A program made the position numbers and the translations under genes. Positions 43,926 through 57,000 of a DNA stretch of 64,000 nucleotides are shown in pieces; position 1 is the first letter of the stretch, and the number at the start of each line of letters is the position of its first letter. The notes under the pieces were generated by a model that had not been told where the DNA came from, made no database searches, and was given only the letters and a program-made list of their open reading frames with translations. This DNA comes from Alisma plantago-aquatica (taxonomy: Eukaryota; Streptophyta; Magnoliopsida; Alismatales; Alismataceae), in the NCBI GenBank assembly GCA_963693085.1, contig OY856409.1, positions 1,536,115,072 to 1,536,179,071 on the forward strand, written 5' to 3'.

Positions 43926-46900
43926 ATGGATAGATCATGGATGTACATTCACAATCGCTGCACCCCAGAGTTTAATTTTGGTCTTGACCAGTTCATTAGA
44001 TTTGCCGAGGAACATAGGAAACAACCTGGAGATCGGTTCTATTGTCCATGTAGGCATTGCGGTAACAACTTGAAAGTCAACACTGGTGACGAAATCAAAA
44101 CTCATGTCATGTGCAACGGGATTATACAAGGCTATACAGAATGGCACTGGCATGGAGAGATTTCAAACCCGAAACCATTGGATGTCGATAGCAGTGCTTG
44201 TGTGGAAGAAGAAATTGCCTACGATGATGTAGATGTGAATGAACCAGTTCCAGTAGACATAGTTGATGCGATACTGGATAGTTGTGGGGTAGAGCACACC
44301 GATCCACCTTCCATTTTTAGAAACATTGTGCATGATGCTGAGATGTCATTATACACAAGTTGTACTAAGTTTACGAAGCTTAACATTGTGTTAAGATTGT
44401 ATAAGTTGAAGTCTAGCAATAGATGGAGCGACAAAAGCTTCACGTCATTGTTGTCTTTGTTGAAAGAAATGCTTCCTGAAGGAAACGAGCTGCCAATCTC
44501 AACATACCAGGTAAAGAAATTGTTGTGCCCAATGGGAATGGATGCCAAGAAGATACACGCATGCCCGAATGATTGTGTATTATTTCAAAAGGACTATGCG
44601 GATTTGAAAGATTGTCCAAAATGTGGTGCATCACGGTATAAATTGACGACTTCGGGGGAGTCCAAAACTGGTTCTCCTGCCAAGGTGATGTGGTATCTAC
44701 CTATAATATCACGGTTTCAACGCTTGTTTGCCAATCCGATAGATGCGAAGAATTTGAGGTGGCATGCAGATTAAGAAAAATAATGATGGGATCCTACGAC
44801 ATGCGTCTGATTCCCCACAGTGGAAGAAGACTGATGTATTGTACCCTGAATTTGGTGAAGAAGTTAGGAATCTAAGACTTGGGCTTTGTACAGACGGGAT
44901 GAATCTGTACGGGACATTGAGCAGCCAACATAGCACTTGGCCAGTCATGCTTGTTATATACAATCTTCCTCCCTGGTTGTGTATGAAAAATAAGTATGTA
45001 ATGTTGTCGTTGTTGATATCGGGCCCTAAACAACCTGGAAATGACATCGATGTTTATCTTGAACCTCTGATTGATGATTTAAAGAAACTCTGGGGTGAAG
45101 GTGTGATGACCTATGATGCTTCACGAAGAGAGACATTTCGTCTAGCATATGGGAATTTGTCTGGATATAGTGTCAAAGGAGCTAAAGCGTGTCCTATATG
45201 TGAAGAGAACACTGATTCAACAAGACTAAAACATGGCGGTAAGAATGTATATCTCGGTCATCGAAGGTTTCTTCCAAAATTCCATCCGTATCGTAGGAAG
45301 CGCAAAGCATTCAATGGATTGAATGAGGAACACAGTGCACCTAAACCTATACCAGGGGAGGTTGTTTATGAAAGAGTAAAATACTTTGTCAATAAATTTG
45401 GTAAGAGATCACAATGTACTACACGGAGTGACAATTCTTCATTCAAGAAGAAGTTAATATTTTGGGATCTTCCTTATTGGAGTTCTTTGACAGTCAGACA
45501 TTGTATCGATGTAATGCATGTTGAGAAAAATGTCTGTGATAGCATCATTGGTACTCTGTTAAATATACCAGGTAAAACTAAAGATGGGATAAAATCGAGA
45601 ATGGACCTACATGAAATGGGAATAAGGTCATAATTAACAGAATTACGTGAAATGGGTAATAAAAGAACATACTTACCTCCCGCTTGTTACACGTTGTCTA
45701 GAAAGGAGAAGAAAGCTTTTTGTGAATGCTTGGTAAATGTTAAGGTGCCACATGGTTACTCATCCAACATCCGTAGATTGGTATCAATGAAAGATCTGAA
45801 GTTGATAGGTCTTAAATCTCATGATTGTCACACTCTAATGCAACAAATATTGCCCGTGGCAATTCGATCTATATTGCCGAAGCATGTAAGGTTTGCAATC
45901 ACCAGTCTTTGTTTCTTTTTCAACAGTCTCTGCAGCAAAGTTATTGACCCTGAGACTCTCGATAATTTGCAAAGAGAAGTGGTTGTTACCCTATGTCAGC
46001 TTGAGCTGTATTTCCCTCCTTTGTTCTTTGATATCATGGTACATCTTGTTGTCCACTTGACTAGGGAAGTGAAAATCTTGGGACCGGTTTTCTTGCATTG
46101 GATGTATCCCTTTGAACGATACATGAGCGTTTTTAAAGGTGATGTTTGAAACTGTTATTGGCCTAAAGGGAGTATTATTGAAGGTTATGTGGCAAGAGAG
46201 GTTATGGATTTCTGCAATGACTTTCTCAGTGGTAATGACACTCCTGATAATGACAAGAATATTGACGAGCTATTTGGCAAAGGAATTTTGGGATCACGTG
46301 TGAAAGTAATCAGCCGTGAGCAGTTGGAACAAGGTCATTTGTATATTTTACACAACATGGACGAAGTGAACGTTTATATCGAGGAACATACCAATTTCAT
46401 CAAAAGACAATATCCTCGAGCCAATACAATGTGGCTTGCTAGAGAGCATAACAAGACTTTTATTAAGTGGTTTGAAGATAAAGTCTTACATCAACTATCT
46501 CAAACACCATATGATATTACTGAAACTATCAAATGCCTCGCCTTTAAACCAAAGTTGACTGTTATGTCTTATGAAGGGTATGACATTAATGGATTCACAT
46601 ATTACACAAAGCGCCAAGATGATAAGAGTGTCGTCCAAAATAGTGGGGTCACCCTTCAAGCATCGACTATGTTTTTTGCAAGTGCAAAGGATAAGAGTCC
46701 ACGTGAAGCTAAAATGTCATATTACGGTGTCATTGAAGAGATATGGGAATTTGACTACATAGATTTCAGAATTCCGCTCTTCAAATGTAATTGGGTTGAT
46801 AACACCAAAGGAGTTATAGTGGATGAATTGGGTTTCACTTTAGTGAACTTTGAAAAGATTGGCGAGAAGGCTGAACCATTCATATTGGCATCACAGGCAA

Positions 46901-47136
46901 AACAAGTATTTTATATCGATGATCCTGCAAATGATAAATGGTCGGTTGTTCTTCATGGTAAAAGATAGTTCATTGAAGATCATATAGATGAAGAACAGTA
47001 CTATGATAAGTATGATGAATCCAGTCCATTCTCAGTTGGGTTGCCAACACCAACAAATATTGAAGCTAATGATGACTTGTATGTGTGCGGAGATCACAAT
47101 GAAGGATTGTTAATTGATAAAAAATCGCAATATTAG
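43926..47136 (+). pseudogene. TNP2: TNP2 transposase pseudogene with DUF4216, CACTA 3
   Basis: It starts MDRSWMYIHNRCTPEF at 43926, just after a splice-acceptor-like ATCATAG as in CACTA 1. It carries the transposase-associated domain, Transposase_21 core, DUF4218 and DUF4216 blocks in the same order. Lesions against CACTA 1: a 2-base loss at about 44770 that stops the first frame, an in-frame loss of about 12 codons after RETFRL (45140), TAA at 45631-45633, TGA at 46147-46149 and TAG at 46966-46968. After each stop the sequence continues in the same frame to TAG at 47134-47136. The pieces are otherwise well conserved, so decay is recent. Confidence 0.92.
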
Positions 47137-47396
47137 AGGTATGTTTTCTTTATACATCCATATACCTTGTGTATGATCTGGTGATCTGATTTCTTATTTA
47201 TTAATGCATGTGTAATTAATACATATTTTGCAGCTACTAAGACAAGATATGTGCAGACTTTGGATTCGAACATGTTAATACATATTAATACATATTTTGC
47301 AGCTACTTATTCCGGTGAGAAATATTTCATTTTCATATCCGTTAACATATGTTATTACATTACTATTTTATTGCAATGTTCTGTGTTACATTAACA

Positions 47397-47912
47397 TGTA
47401 GGGGTTTTGATGAGTTCAAAAAGGCTGGAGGAAAGGTCCCCATGAAAAAGAACCAACCAATAATTTGGAAGAACATGAAAGTAAGTTCCCGACTGCAATA
47501 TATGTATATATTATTTATGTGAACAATGCTTAATTAGTTGTATTTTTTAATATTTTGTATGTTTGAATTTATAGGGTACTACACAAGACAACGGATGGGC
47601 ATGTGGATACTATGTTTATGCACATGATTATCAAACATGTCGCACTGGATATCGAGTGTATTGCTCAGGTATTATATAGTCTCATTAGATAATATGATCG
47701 AAATATATCAATCTTATTTATAGCTCATTAATTATATATATACATCATTCTCTTTACAGGTGTTTAAAGTTGACCCCATTACAGGAAAGGACTTACCAGA
47801 TGTACATGCTCCCTATACAATGGGAGAATTAAATGAAATAAGAGAAGAATGGGCAACAACCATACAAATAGTGGGGGTTTTAAATTATAATTGGGATCCT
47901 GATAGCGAATAA
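47397..47912 (+). pseudogene. Ulp1/C48 protease, last exons only, CACTA 3
   Basis: Three exon-like blocks: RGFDEFKKAGGKVPMKKNQP (47399-47480), TQDNGWACGYYVYAHDY (47580-47630) and VFKVDPITGKDLPDVHAPYT (47762) to EEWATTIQ...NWDPDSE and TAA at 47910-47912. They align with 9524-9012 of CACTA 1. The catalytic Gln and Cys remain, but the His and Asp exons and the whole TNPA part are gone. A short direct repeat (CATATTTTGCAGCTACT at 47222 and 47288) lies near the deletion junction. Confidence 0.8.
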
Positions 47913-48182
47913 TGACTAAACAATGATATTTTGTAAATGAATTTCTGAATTATAATATATGTGTGAATGTTTCTACATGTCTGGATGTTTCTACATGTGT
48001 CTGAGTGAAAATGAATGAAAGTGTTGGTTGCTATATGAATGTTTCTACATGTGTGAATGTGAATGAATGTAACTACAGATTGCTAGCTACATGAATGTTT
48101 CTAAATGTGTGAAAATAAAATGGAACTGCAGGTTGCATTGCTAAATGCATGTGTGAATATATATTTTTGTTGTTAATTTTGC

Positions 48183-48290
48183 AGGTTTGTGGCCTGTTGT
48201 TGGCTGATATCAATGGATGTCGTAAAACCTGCAGTTCATAACTGAACTGTAGGTTTCTCATCCTGCGACCAGCCACAGCAGGTCTGCAGA
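48183..48290. terminator. Stem-loop after the Ulp1 gene, CACTA 3
   Basis: AAACCTGCAGTTCATAACTGAACTGTAGGTTT-type stem (written here in parts: AACCTGCAGTTCA, AACTGAACTGTAGGTT), with outer partners GCAGGTTTGTGGCCTG and AGCCACAGCAGG. It is the reverse-orientation counterpart of 8775-8890. The position after the last gene suggests a 3'-end role; this is inference. Confidence 0.5.
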
Positions 48291-48304
48291 CTGACAAAAA
48301 AAAT

Positions 48305-48662
48305 ACAAAACAATAGGCATCGGTTATTTGTATAAAACCGACACTGATTGTGCCCAAGATGGCGCCCTTTCTGTGGCGCGAAGGGTTTGGGTGTCAGTTT
48401 CTTACTTATAATCGACACTGATAGTGCCCAAGATGGCGCCCTTTGTGTGGTGCGAAGGGTTTGGGCATCGGTTTCTTACCTAATAACCGACGCCTATAGT
48501 CCAATGATGGCACGTTTTCAGTGGCACGCGAAGAGTATGGGCATCGGTGTTGGAACCGACGCGTAATGGGTGAGCTTTTAGTGTCGCCCACATAGGTGTC
48601 GCTTAGAAACCGACACTAAATGCCTTAAATAACTGACACTAAAGTTAGGTTATGTAGTAGTG
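48305..48662. repeat. CACTA 3 right subterminal array with direct repeats
   Basis: About 110-bp tandem units (GCCCAAGATGGCGCCCTTT, GTGGCGCGAAGGGTTTGGG, then a GTCGGTTTCTTAC motif pair) occur nearly three times from 48350 to 48545, followed by GTGTCGC and AACCGACAC motifs and the terminal repeat. Confidence 0.85.
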
Positions 48663-51600
48663 TGATATGTATGAGTTTTGGATCTTTCAGTATGAGTTTT
48701 TTGGAAAAGAATCTCCTTACAAAATGGTTTTAAATTTTAGTGATTTTTGTTAATCCATTGATTATGTTTATTCTGCTTAATTAGTAACGATTTGTTTGTC
48801 AATTTAATGATGGTCGTTACAGACATACTCGGCTATATGAATACCATGTCCAACACATTCTAAATATGTGTTTTAAACTTCCTCAGTTGTGCTAGAAACA
48901 ACCTATAATACACATTATTTTATTGTATAACTTCTTTTTTCTACATGGTACTTATGACTTGAATGTTTTGTATATTGCCTTTACTATTTTTTTATGTTTT
49001 GTAGAAGTTGTTTTTAATGTTGAATTGTTTAATTATCATACTTCTACATGTCAGATACTCTAGAAGTTATATAAATACTTCATCTCTCACTGGCACTTTT
49101 ATCCCACTCTCATGGTTTCACACTGTTTTTACATTCTTAGACTCATACTGAGGGGTTTTCCAATGAGTCTCCTTCCCTTACGCAACAATGAAGAAAATAT
49201 GGAAGTTTTGTGTTTCTTTGTGTGTAGAGCCATCCATGTATACGTAGTATGATCTTCATGTTGAAATTTGAAAAGGAAGATCTTTTATATAAATAGGTTG
49301 TGATCTTGATCATTTTTTATACCATTATATAATGAAATGGATATTTTTAATATTATGGGCATTTTATATGATCATTTATGTGAATGTTGTTGGAAATTTG
49401 AATGGAACATTTCCTTGCCTTATATATTAAATAATTACATTAATATCAATTTTAGTTTATGGATTTAGTTTATTTAACTTTTTGGCTTACTAGGCCCCAG
49501 GATGTGCTTGTGTGCTGATCATGGGATTGGGTTCCACATTTATCCCCTTCATAATAAAATTTGGATTATTTATTGAATAAAGCATTTATTTCTGTATTAA
49601 TACATATTGCTGAGTTAGTCCACTTAGGAATGAGCAACTTCAAGTTCCCATACCTTATTATTCTATATAAGGGTCTACTTCTGGTTTGTGATTAGATTGT
49701 TAACTTGTTACATATGATATTGGAGATACATGTGGTTCCCTATATAGTTCATGGCCAAACCTGATTTCCATATTTGAATTTGGGGTGTTCACATGTGATA
49801 TTAGATAAATTGAGATGTCTAGGATTGAATACTTAGGGGTGATATGATTCTAATCTTTCCTATGAGTCCTCATTATGGTGCCTACAGTTTCAACCATACT
49901 ATATATGTTTCATTCATGGCTGAAGTGATCTATATAATGCTTTGTGAATACCCTAACCCTAAAAAAAAATTTGTTTCTCATTTGAACTAAAATATGAGAC
50001 CCAAAACACGTAATTAAATGAAATATGTATAGATTCTCCTCATCTTCCTTTTTCCTTGACAAATAATTACTCAATCTCCTATGGGTAGATTTACTCACTC
50101 TCCAATGAGTATATTAGGTAGTAAACAACTAAAACTTTCAAATTTTGGATAGAATACATATAATGATCTAGTTTAGTGGTATGATTATAAGATCAAACGA
50201 TGATTATGTGATCCATATCCCCATTCTTATGCATGAATCCTTTTCTATATCTATCTACTTTAGTCCCTCTCGGATATTTTACTTTTCTTTTTGTAATATA
50301 TTAAAACTTTTTTTCTCAATAACAAATAAAAAGAGAACACCAAATTTAGGAGACTACAAATTTTCTTTGTAAGTTTATTATAAAAATCCAAAAAAGTTAT
50401 GATGTTTGGATCTGTGACAGTAGACAATTCACCCAACATTCAATTTATGCAAAAAATGAGTGTCTATAATATGAATTCTAACTATAAACTAACTACTTTC
50501 CTCAATCTAATCTATAATGATATGTGGGATCATAACATCTTTTAAGGAATCCCTAGACCTCTTAGATAAAGACCCAAAAAAATCATGAATTTTGAATATT
50601 GTGGATTTTAGATTTATATATCTTATGAATATTAATACATTCTTTTTAATGAAGATTTACTTTATTTCTATCATGTATTTTGCTTTATTAAAAAATCTGA
50701 CAAATAACATACATTTTTATTTCAACATCCTTGAAGATAGTTACAATGTGTAACATTTTTGTAATCGCTTTGCTTCTCAGAACAAAAAATATGTCTTTTC
50801 TTTTATCATACAAGAATCTGTATATCATACTCATAAAACACAAAATAAAACATTGGTAATAATACACAGATAGTTGAATTAAAATATAATCTTGATATTA
50901 TAAATAGTTTTTGTGCGAAGTTATTTGATGCACATATACATCAGTATAGTTGTATGCTCAAAAATGGGTCAATTACTTCTGCCTGAATTCCTACATGTTG
51001 CATATTAATTAGCTTTTTGACAAACCCTTTTTGCCCCCTTGTAGAAATGAAAACCTAAATATCAAAATCGGTAACAACGCTGTGATCACCACAGAAGTAC
51101 AAAAAGCTCTCCTCTTTTATAATCTAATCAGACATGTCTCATGCAACCAAAACCAACAAAATGCATTAGATGTACATCTCAATCTTGATGGCCAAAGACC
51201 TAGGGGACGCCCCAACAACAACCAACGTCGACACGTGCAAGTGGAACATCCTCATCTACATAGGAAAAAATTATACAAATAGACGTCGATCAAGGGAAAA
51301 TGGCTAGAAAAAAAACCAAAACAAGAAAACTAACAAAATGATGAAAATGAATTGTCACCCATTACAACATGGTTTAAACCCATTGGCTGACCTCCAGTGC
51401 TACAACTCTGCCATCGAGTCAACTCTGGAAAAACCATAGCAGGAAACACTTCACGGCCCACCATTGAAACAAGTTAGTGACAGAGTCTTGACTCCACTCG
51501 TCGAGTAGGGTGGCATGTTCCAATGGTCGAACCAACTCCCTTAGGATAGAAGGATGCACCGACATGGAAGCCCTAAATCGCTATGTTATTCCAAGAACTC

Positions 51601-51989
51601 GGCATGGGACAAAAGTAAATGGGCTAGCCTTGACAACATGTCATGTTTTTGTTTGACTTTTTTACATAACTTTCATTAAAAATTTTCATTTTTCTTTAGT
51701 TACACAGGCATCCATGCATCATCATTATAACATGAATTAAAAAATTGTCTATCGTAATTGACAAATGGTTGAACCAAACTAGATACTAATTGTAATTTGT
51801 ACTATCAGATAGTTTTCGTATCAATTTCATATCTTTTGAATGCTAATAAGCAAACATATCACTATACACATTTAAAAGTTCAAGACATTGTTTGTAGATA
51901 AATTTTGTCAAAATTTGTTATGACGCACATAGTACACATGTATAGTTTACTAATCATATAAAACAAGGTGTTTAGATCTCTGAGCTAGC
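48663..51989. other. Gene-free AT-rich DNA between CACTA 3 and PP2 copy B
   Basis: I see no gene, RNA gene or structured repeat. Short open frames (for example 51031-51282) have no recognisable content. The part next to 51990 should contain the PP2 3' UTR and polyadenylation region; AATAAA-like sequences are too common here to choose one. Confidence 0.55.
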
Positions 51990-54089
51990 TTAATTTACAG
52001 GACGAACTTCAATCCCTTCAACTATCAATCCCTTTTTCTGGTGCAGTGACATCTCAAACACTGATATCCACACATTCCCAGCGTACCCTTCATCAACCGT
52101 AAACCTACCCAATAAAACTTCCCCCCATCCATCATTCCTACTACGGCCGATGTAAATCTGGTACTCCTCGTCGTCTCTTGTTCCTTGTTCTTGATAATCA
52201 GGTAGTCCATCGTCCTTAGCCATCGATAAGCGTAAATCGAACATGTTATTCTCGGGAAGATTTTGCAACTTGTTTACAGCCCAATTGTGTTCTTTGGGTT
52301 GTAACCTGAGAAAGTTTATATAACTGTAGTGCCCAATAGTAATTCTTGCATTGTGAAGGGGCAAGCTCGAATTGCAGACATGGGGACTCAACTGGTAAAC
52401 AAGATAAGCAACATATGTTTTCTTAGGGGACAATATCGCCGCATTGATATTGGCACACATCTCCAACAAACAGACATTGAGGAGCGTAGCTACCTCCAGG
52501 AACCTGGTTTACAAACGAATGCCAACAGAAAGAAATTCCAGCACAATTAAGACACATACACGGTAAAGTTGTCAATCCTAGTAAGAAAATGCGAAAGCAA
52601 TAAAACACAAACCTCGATTTTGGATGCGAACCCCATGACCAATTCACCGGTCTCTCACCATACACGATCTCAAGCTGTCGTGCTGATAGCATGTAGCATT
52701 TCTTCCCAGTGGACTTCTCCAATAGAAAGCTCTACATTGCACAATATGCGACAAGCAAATACACATGTTAGTGTAATATTGTTTTTAGACATGAATACAG
52801 GGATCCTTAATATAGGGATAAGATTTCTGAAAACTGAGCTGATCGTGGCACATCATCAACTTGCTAATAAAAGGAAAAACCAAATATCAGGCAAAGTCAA
52901 AAAATAACCCCCAATATAGATGGAAAAATAGTAATATGTAATGCACATGCGGAACCAGCACATTGTGGTTTTCCATGTCAGCAATTGTCAGTATGTATAC
53001 ATGTATTTTAGGGAACAAAAATTACAAAAAAATTGACATTATTTGCTCAATACTTATTGTAACCTCATGTTGTGTACGAAGATGGTGTGTTTTACATTTT
53101 AGCACTCCATATATGCCATGCCAGATTACTAGAACTATCGAACTGGATGAGCGTGTTAGAGTTTGGTCGGGTCATTGTGAATATAGGTTTAACAGGTGTT
53201 GTCAATGATCCTTTTGCAAACCGATGACAAGACATATAGCACAAAATATGGTGAATATCGTAATTTGTAGTGATATTTACGTATCAGCTATGTAATGACA
53301 TAGATGTGTAATTATAGAGTGAATTAAATCGATTTAATACCCGTAAAGAAACTAGCTAGATACAGTGTGATGTAATGCCAAGGAAAAAGTCACTGCTGCT
53401 ACCAATGCAAGTCAGAAAACGTTTCTAGGTTCAGCTGTTCATCATATGTATTACCAACTGCAAAGCGTTACTCGTAAATATCTATTGATTGCAATCCACC
53501 CATGCTAAAACTGGTTAATTTGATCGATTTGCATGTGCACTATGCAGGTGATTTTAAATTCTAACAGTTATAACACAACTCTAAGGCTGTTAAAGCAGTA
53601 CTGAATCTACGGATTTCTGAACGATGCCCTTTTTTTCCTGATACTTGTATGAGTGAACACAGAAACATTCCCTATCGTTAAAGGCCAACAGAAAATATAA
53701 TTTTGTTCATTGGGTGTGACGCGCATATTTATCTACAAACCATATTAAGCAGAATCAAAGTGTACCATTCTTCCGTTAGCAAGGAGGAGGGGCTTGCAAA
53801 GACGGAAGTAGAGCTCGTTCTTGGATTTGAACTCGAAGGGCTCGTCGGCCCGAGCTAGAACATCCCTGCAGTCGGACGGGAGGAACCCCTCCCAAACGGC
53901 GTCGAGCTCTCCGGCTGATCGGAACGCGCGGCCGAGGGCGGCTAAACGGCAGGTATCTCGCGGAGAGGTGAAGGACAGGATGTGTGAGATGCAGTCCTCC
54001 GGCAGATTCCCGAATCCGACGGGGCCACCCTCCATTAAGTCCGGAGCAAAACCCCCAAGTGTCTTTCTTGTTTCTGTCGTCGCTCCCAT
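51990..54089 (-). CDS. F-box/PP2-B-type (Nictaba-like lectin) protein, copy B, complete, three exons
   Basis: Exons: 54089-53766 (324 nt), 52731-52613 (119 nt) and 52503-51990 (514 nt), summing to 957 nt or 318 residues plus stop. Junctions: ATG|GTACAC to TGTAG|AGCTTT, and CGAG|GTTTGT to CCAG|GTTCCT; all are GT-AG and keep frame. Residues 27-71 are the F-box (NLPEDCISHILSF). From about 115 the PP2 domain follows (KSTGKKCYMLSARQLEIVYG, NWSWGSHPKSRF, ILSPKKTYVAYLVYQ, NDGWGEVLLGRFTVDEGY, KKGLIVEGIEVRP). Family knowledge: such proteins join SCF ubiquitin ligases through SKP1 and may bind N-glycans or other sugars, often under stress. Intron 1 is 1034 bp. Length and order are normal for PP2-B proteins, and no lesion is visible. 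Confidence 0.92.
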
Positions 54090-57000
54090 TGGATCGTTCT
54101 ATTAGCCACACAGAGGAAAAGGCCTCCTGCTAGATACGCCCTCGTCTGTGCGATTCGTAATTTTGGTACGGCACGGTGACTGAGTGATAAAGCGGGATGA
54201 AGATGACCTACTTATTCTATTGTGAATTTCCTATTTCTATTAGGATCTCAATTTTGGGGTGATTGGAGATGTTTCCTATTTCAATTAGTAATGATTCCGT
54301 GCTCAAACTTATGGAGTTAGTTCTCTGAATAACCAGGGTTTCCGTCATCATGATTCTTCTTTATCTATATATTCCAACATATTCTAATACTAGTTTGATA
54401 TTAATATCACCATCTACTCCTCCTACAATATACCCATTGTGAGTACCGTGAATAACTAGGATTCCATAAATATTCGTCAATCTACTATTCTATCAATCTA
54501 AGCACGAAGACTCGTCTCCGTCATCCATATTACTTGAAACGGCTGGACTCTTGTGTTTTTGTTAAATTGTTGGACTCTTGTAGTATCTAAGTGTCAATGT
54601 TCGTTTCCGTCCAGTCATGTGACAGGCGCATGCTCATCTAAGCACCACGACCCTTTCAACTCATCTCCATCCTTTTCTCAGAGTCTATTCCTTTGACGAC
54701 TCTGTATCTTCTATTCTCGCAAGGACTCCTATTCAGTTCATCTATCCTTCCAACTCGTCTCGGTTTTCTTCTCAAAGCCCATTTGCGCGAGAAATTCGTG
54801 TCTTCTGTTTTGGCAAGGACTTCATATCTATATAGTCTTGAAATTAATGTGTTCGGTTCGTCAATATCAGAGACATATATGCATTCATTTGGTCAACCTT
54901 GCCGCAACTTCAGTGAATTAAAATCTCGTGCACACCTATTGATCCTACTGCACTTTTTGCTGCCGATGTTCGTAGCGTTTTATTCTATTGATCCACATGA
55001 TCGTAAGGTTTGATCCAATGATCCACATGATCGTAGGGTTTTTTCCATTGATCCACATGCATCCATCCAGAATTCTCGTCAGTTCTCTACCGCTGTTACC
55101 TGGATGCATGTTGATCACATACACAATTTTACGTAAGTCGCTCTTCAAAGCTAATGCAAACTTGTTCCATTTTTCAGTATATGCTTTGGTATTATGAAAG
55201 ACAATATCTTTGGCCATCGTTATTTTTTTTAGTATATGGTTTGGTATGATGAAAGACGCTCTCTTTAGCGCAGCAATCTCATAGTACCTGGTTCCTTGTT
55301 ATGTCAAAGGTTTGCGTTTCCGAATCGTCTCTTATTGCCCACGTCCACATACGTTTGTTTGGTGGAAGAACCATCGTATTTGCTGAGTCCAAATATTGGT
55401 ACCAATCTTTTGTGCCACTTTTATGTCCACCATATCTGATCCATCGGCATGTAGAACCCACCGCGAAGTAATTGGTCGGAATTTGCTGGACACATTGTCT
55501 CACATACTTGTTCGATTCCATAAGCAATGGAATAATTGAAAGCTTTAATTTCTGATGAGTGATTACAGATTCTTTACTGATAAATTGGCCATGCAGACGT
55601 GACTTCCATTTCAGTTGATCTCAGGTAGAACATTTAAGTTCACAATAGGGACTAGCATGATGACACCATACTTGTGCCTGGTACACATTTTAATTAGCAT
55701 GAAGGAGCGTCTGGCTTTCTTGGGAGAGTGACTGGGATGAATTCTTCTTCCCATACTTGTTGCGGTAGTGGTGCCATGCGCTCACTAATATATTTGTTTC
55801 CTTATTCTACTAGAATGATTTGCCAGCTTTTCTTTCATGGTCTTTATGATTTATTGGTAAGTATTCCGCATACTATATACTGGTTGGAGTTGATAACTAA
55901 CGAGTAACGACTGATGTTTTAGCAGGAGTGTCAACTGCAACATCATGTGTTTGCCTATGGTGATTGTTAGTTCTAGGAACATGTTTGTTTTTAGTCTCAA
56001 GAAAAAAGAAATTTGGTCTCCAGGACAGGTATTTGGTCTTTAACTAAATGATACTATTACTTATGGCGTTCGCGGAAGTAATAATAATAGTGGCCCTTTA
56101 AACTTACAAAATAGTGGTCACATGTACTGATTTTTTTGTAACTATCTATAACATTAATTTTTATATTCTCGTAGTGAAATATTAACCAGAAACTGGAATT
56201 ATACCTCTATCTATGAAGATCACCCGTTGATGGACTAAAAATGAACATTGCAATATCTTGATTTCATAGTTATTTCTATATATTGTACTACAATTCAGTC
56301 TTAGTAATGTGTATACTAATTCTCATAGCAATAATAAGTCACTTAATGTGATTCTTTCACACGAATATAGCCATAATATTTCTCCTCTTAGATACTTACA
56401 TTTCTGATGCTATATAATATAGTCATTTCACTTATATTTATTGAGTTTTAAGCAAAGACAAAAGTATATCAACAATAAGTCGACAACAAGTTTGTCAAAA
56501 TAATATAAATAGCTCATCATGATGCAAGGGATGACATCAACACAAGTGTAAAAATATGCAATGTGCTAAGTAGTTCATATCAATATTTGATGTGAAGGAT
56601 GATGTCATGCTTGGAGAGTAGTAATTTGAAGGAGGCACATAGACACTAGATTCCCAATAAGTAAGATATGCCTAACATGAATGACGTCAACAACATTTCT
56701 GGTTTGATATTTTGTAATACAACCACTTATGTTTCAACCCCCACTATGCACAACTAATGAGCAAAATGAGGATTGGTATAAGAGTAATATAATTTTGAAA
56801 ATATTATCATACACACTAGATATTACTTGTACTTGATGAAGTAGGTTCCACTTCCAATTTACAAACACTCAATTCTTGAAGGGATATAGAAATATTGCAA
56901 CAATACTTTCTACTACCTTTGTTGTTGATACTTTTGACTTGTACTTCTAAAGCTTGGTTTCAACAAGACTGACACATTTCTTGTATCAAGAATATTATAG

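Larger units (their letters stand above)
40626..48662 (+). mobile_element. CACTA element 3, 8.0 kb, internally deleted
   Basis: The left end is CACTACTACAGAAATGG (40626) and the right end TGTAGTAGTG (48653-48662); terminal repeats match for 10 bases and then diverge. The target-site duplication TGA is on both sides (40623-40625, 48663-48665). Order on the plus strand: subterminal array, GC-rich leader, half hairpin, B3-like fragment, complete hairpin, TNP2 pseudogene with DUF4216, last exons of Ulp1, stem-loop and subterminal array. All of TNPA and most of Ulp1 are deleted between 47136 and 47397. It is clearly related to CACTA 1. Confidence 0.95.

Noticed and set aside
53745..53765. Loss of the exon 1 splice donor in PP2 copy B (GGTTAA to GCTTAA)
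   Set aside because: This base change is real, but the frame and family consensus place the donor 15 bases earlier (ATG|GTACAC), which is intact in both copies.
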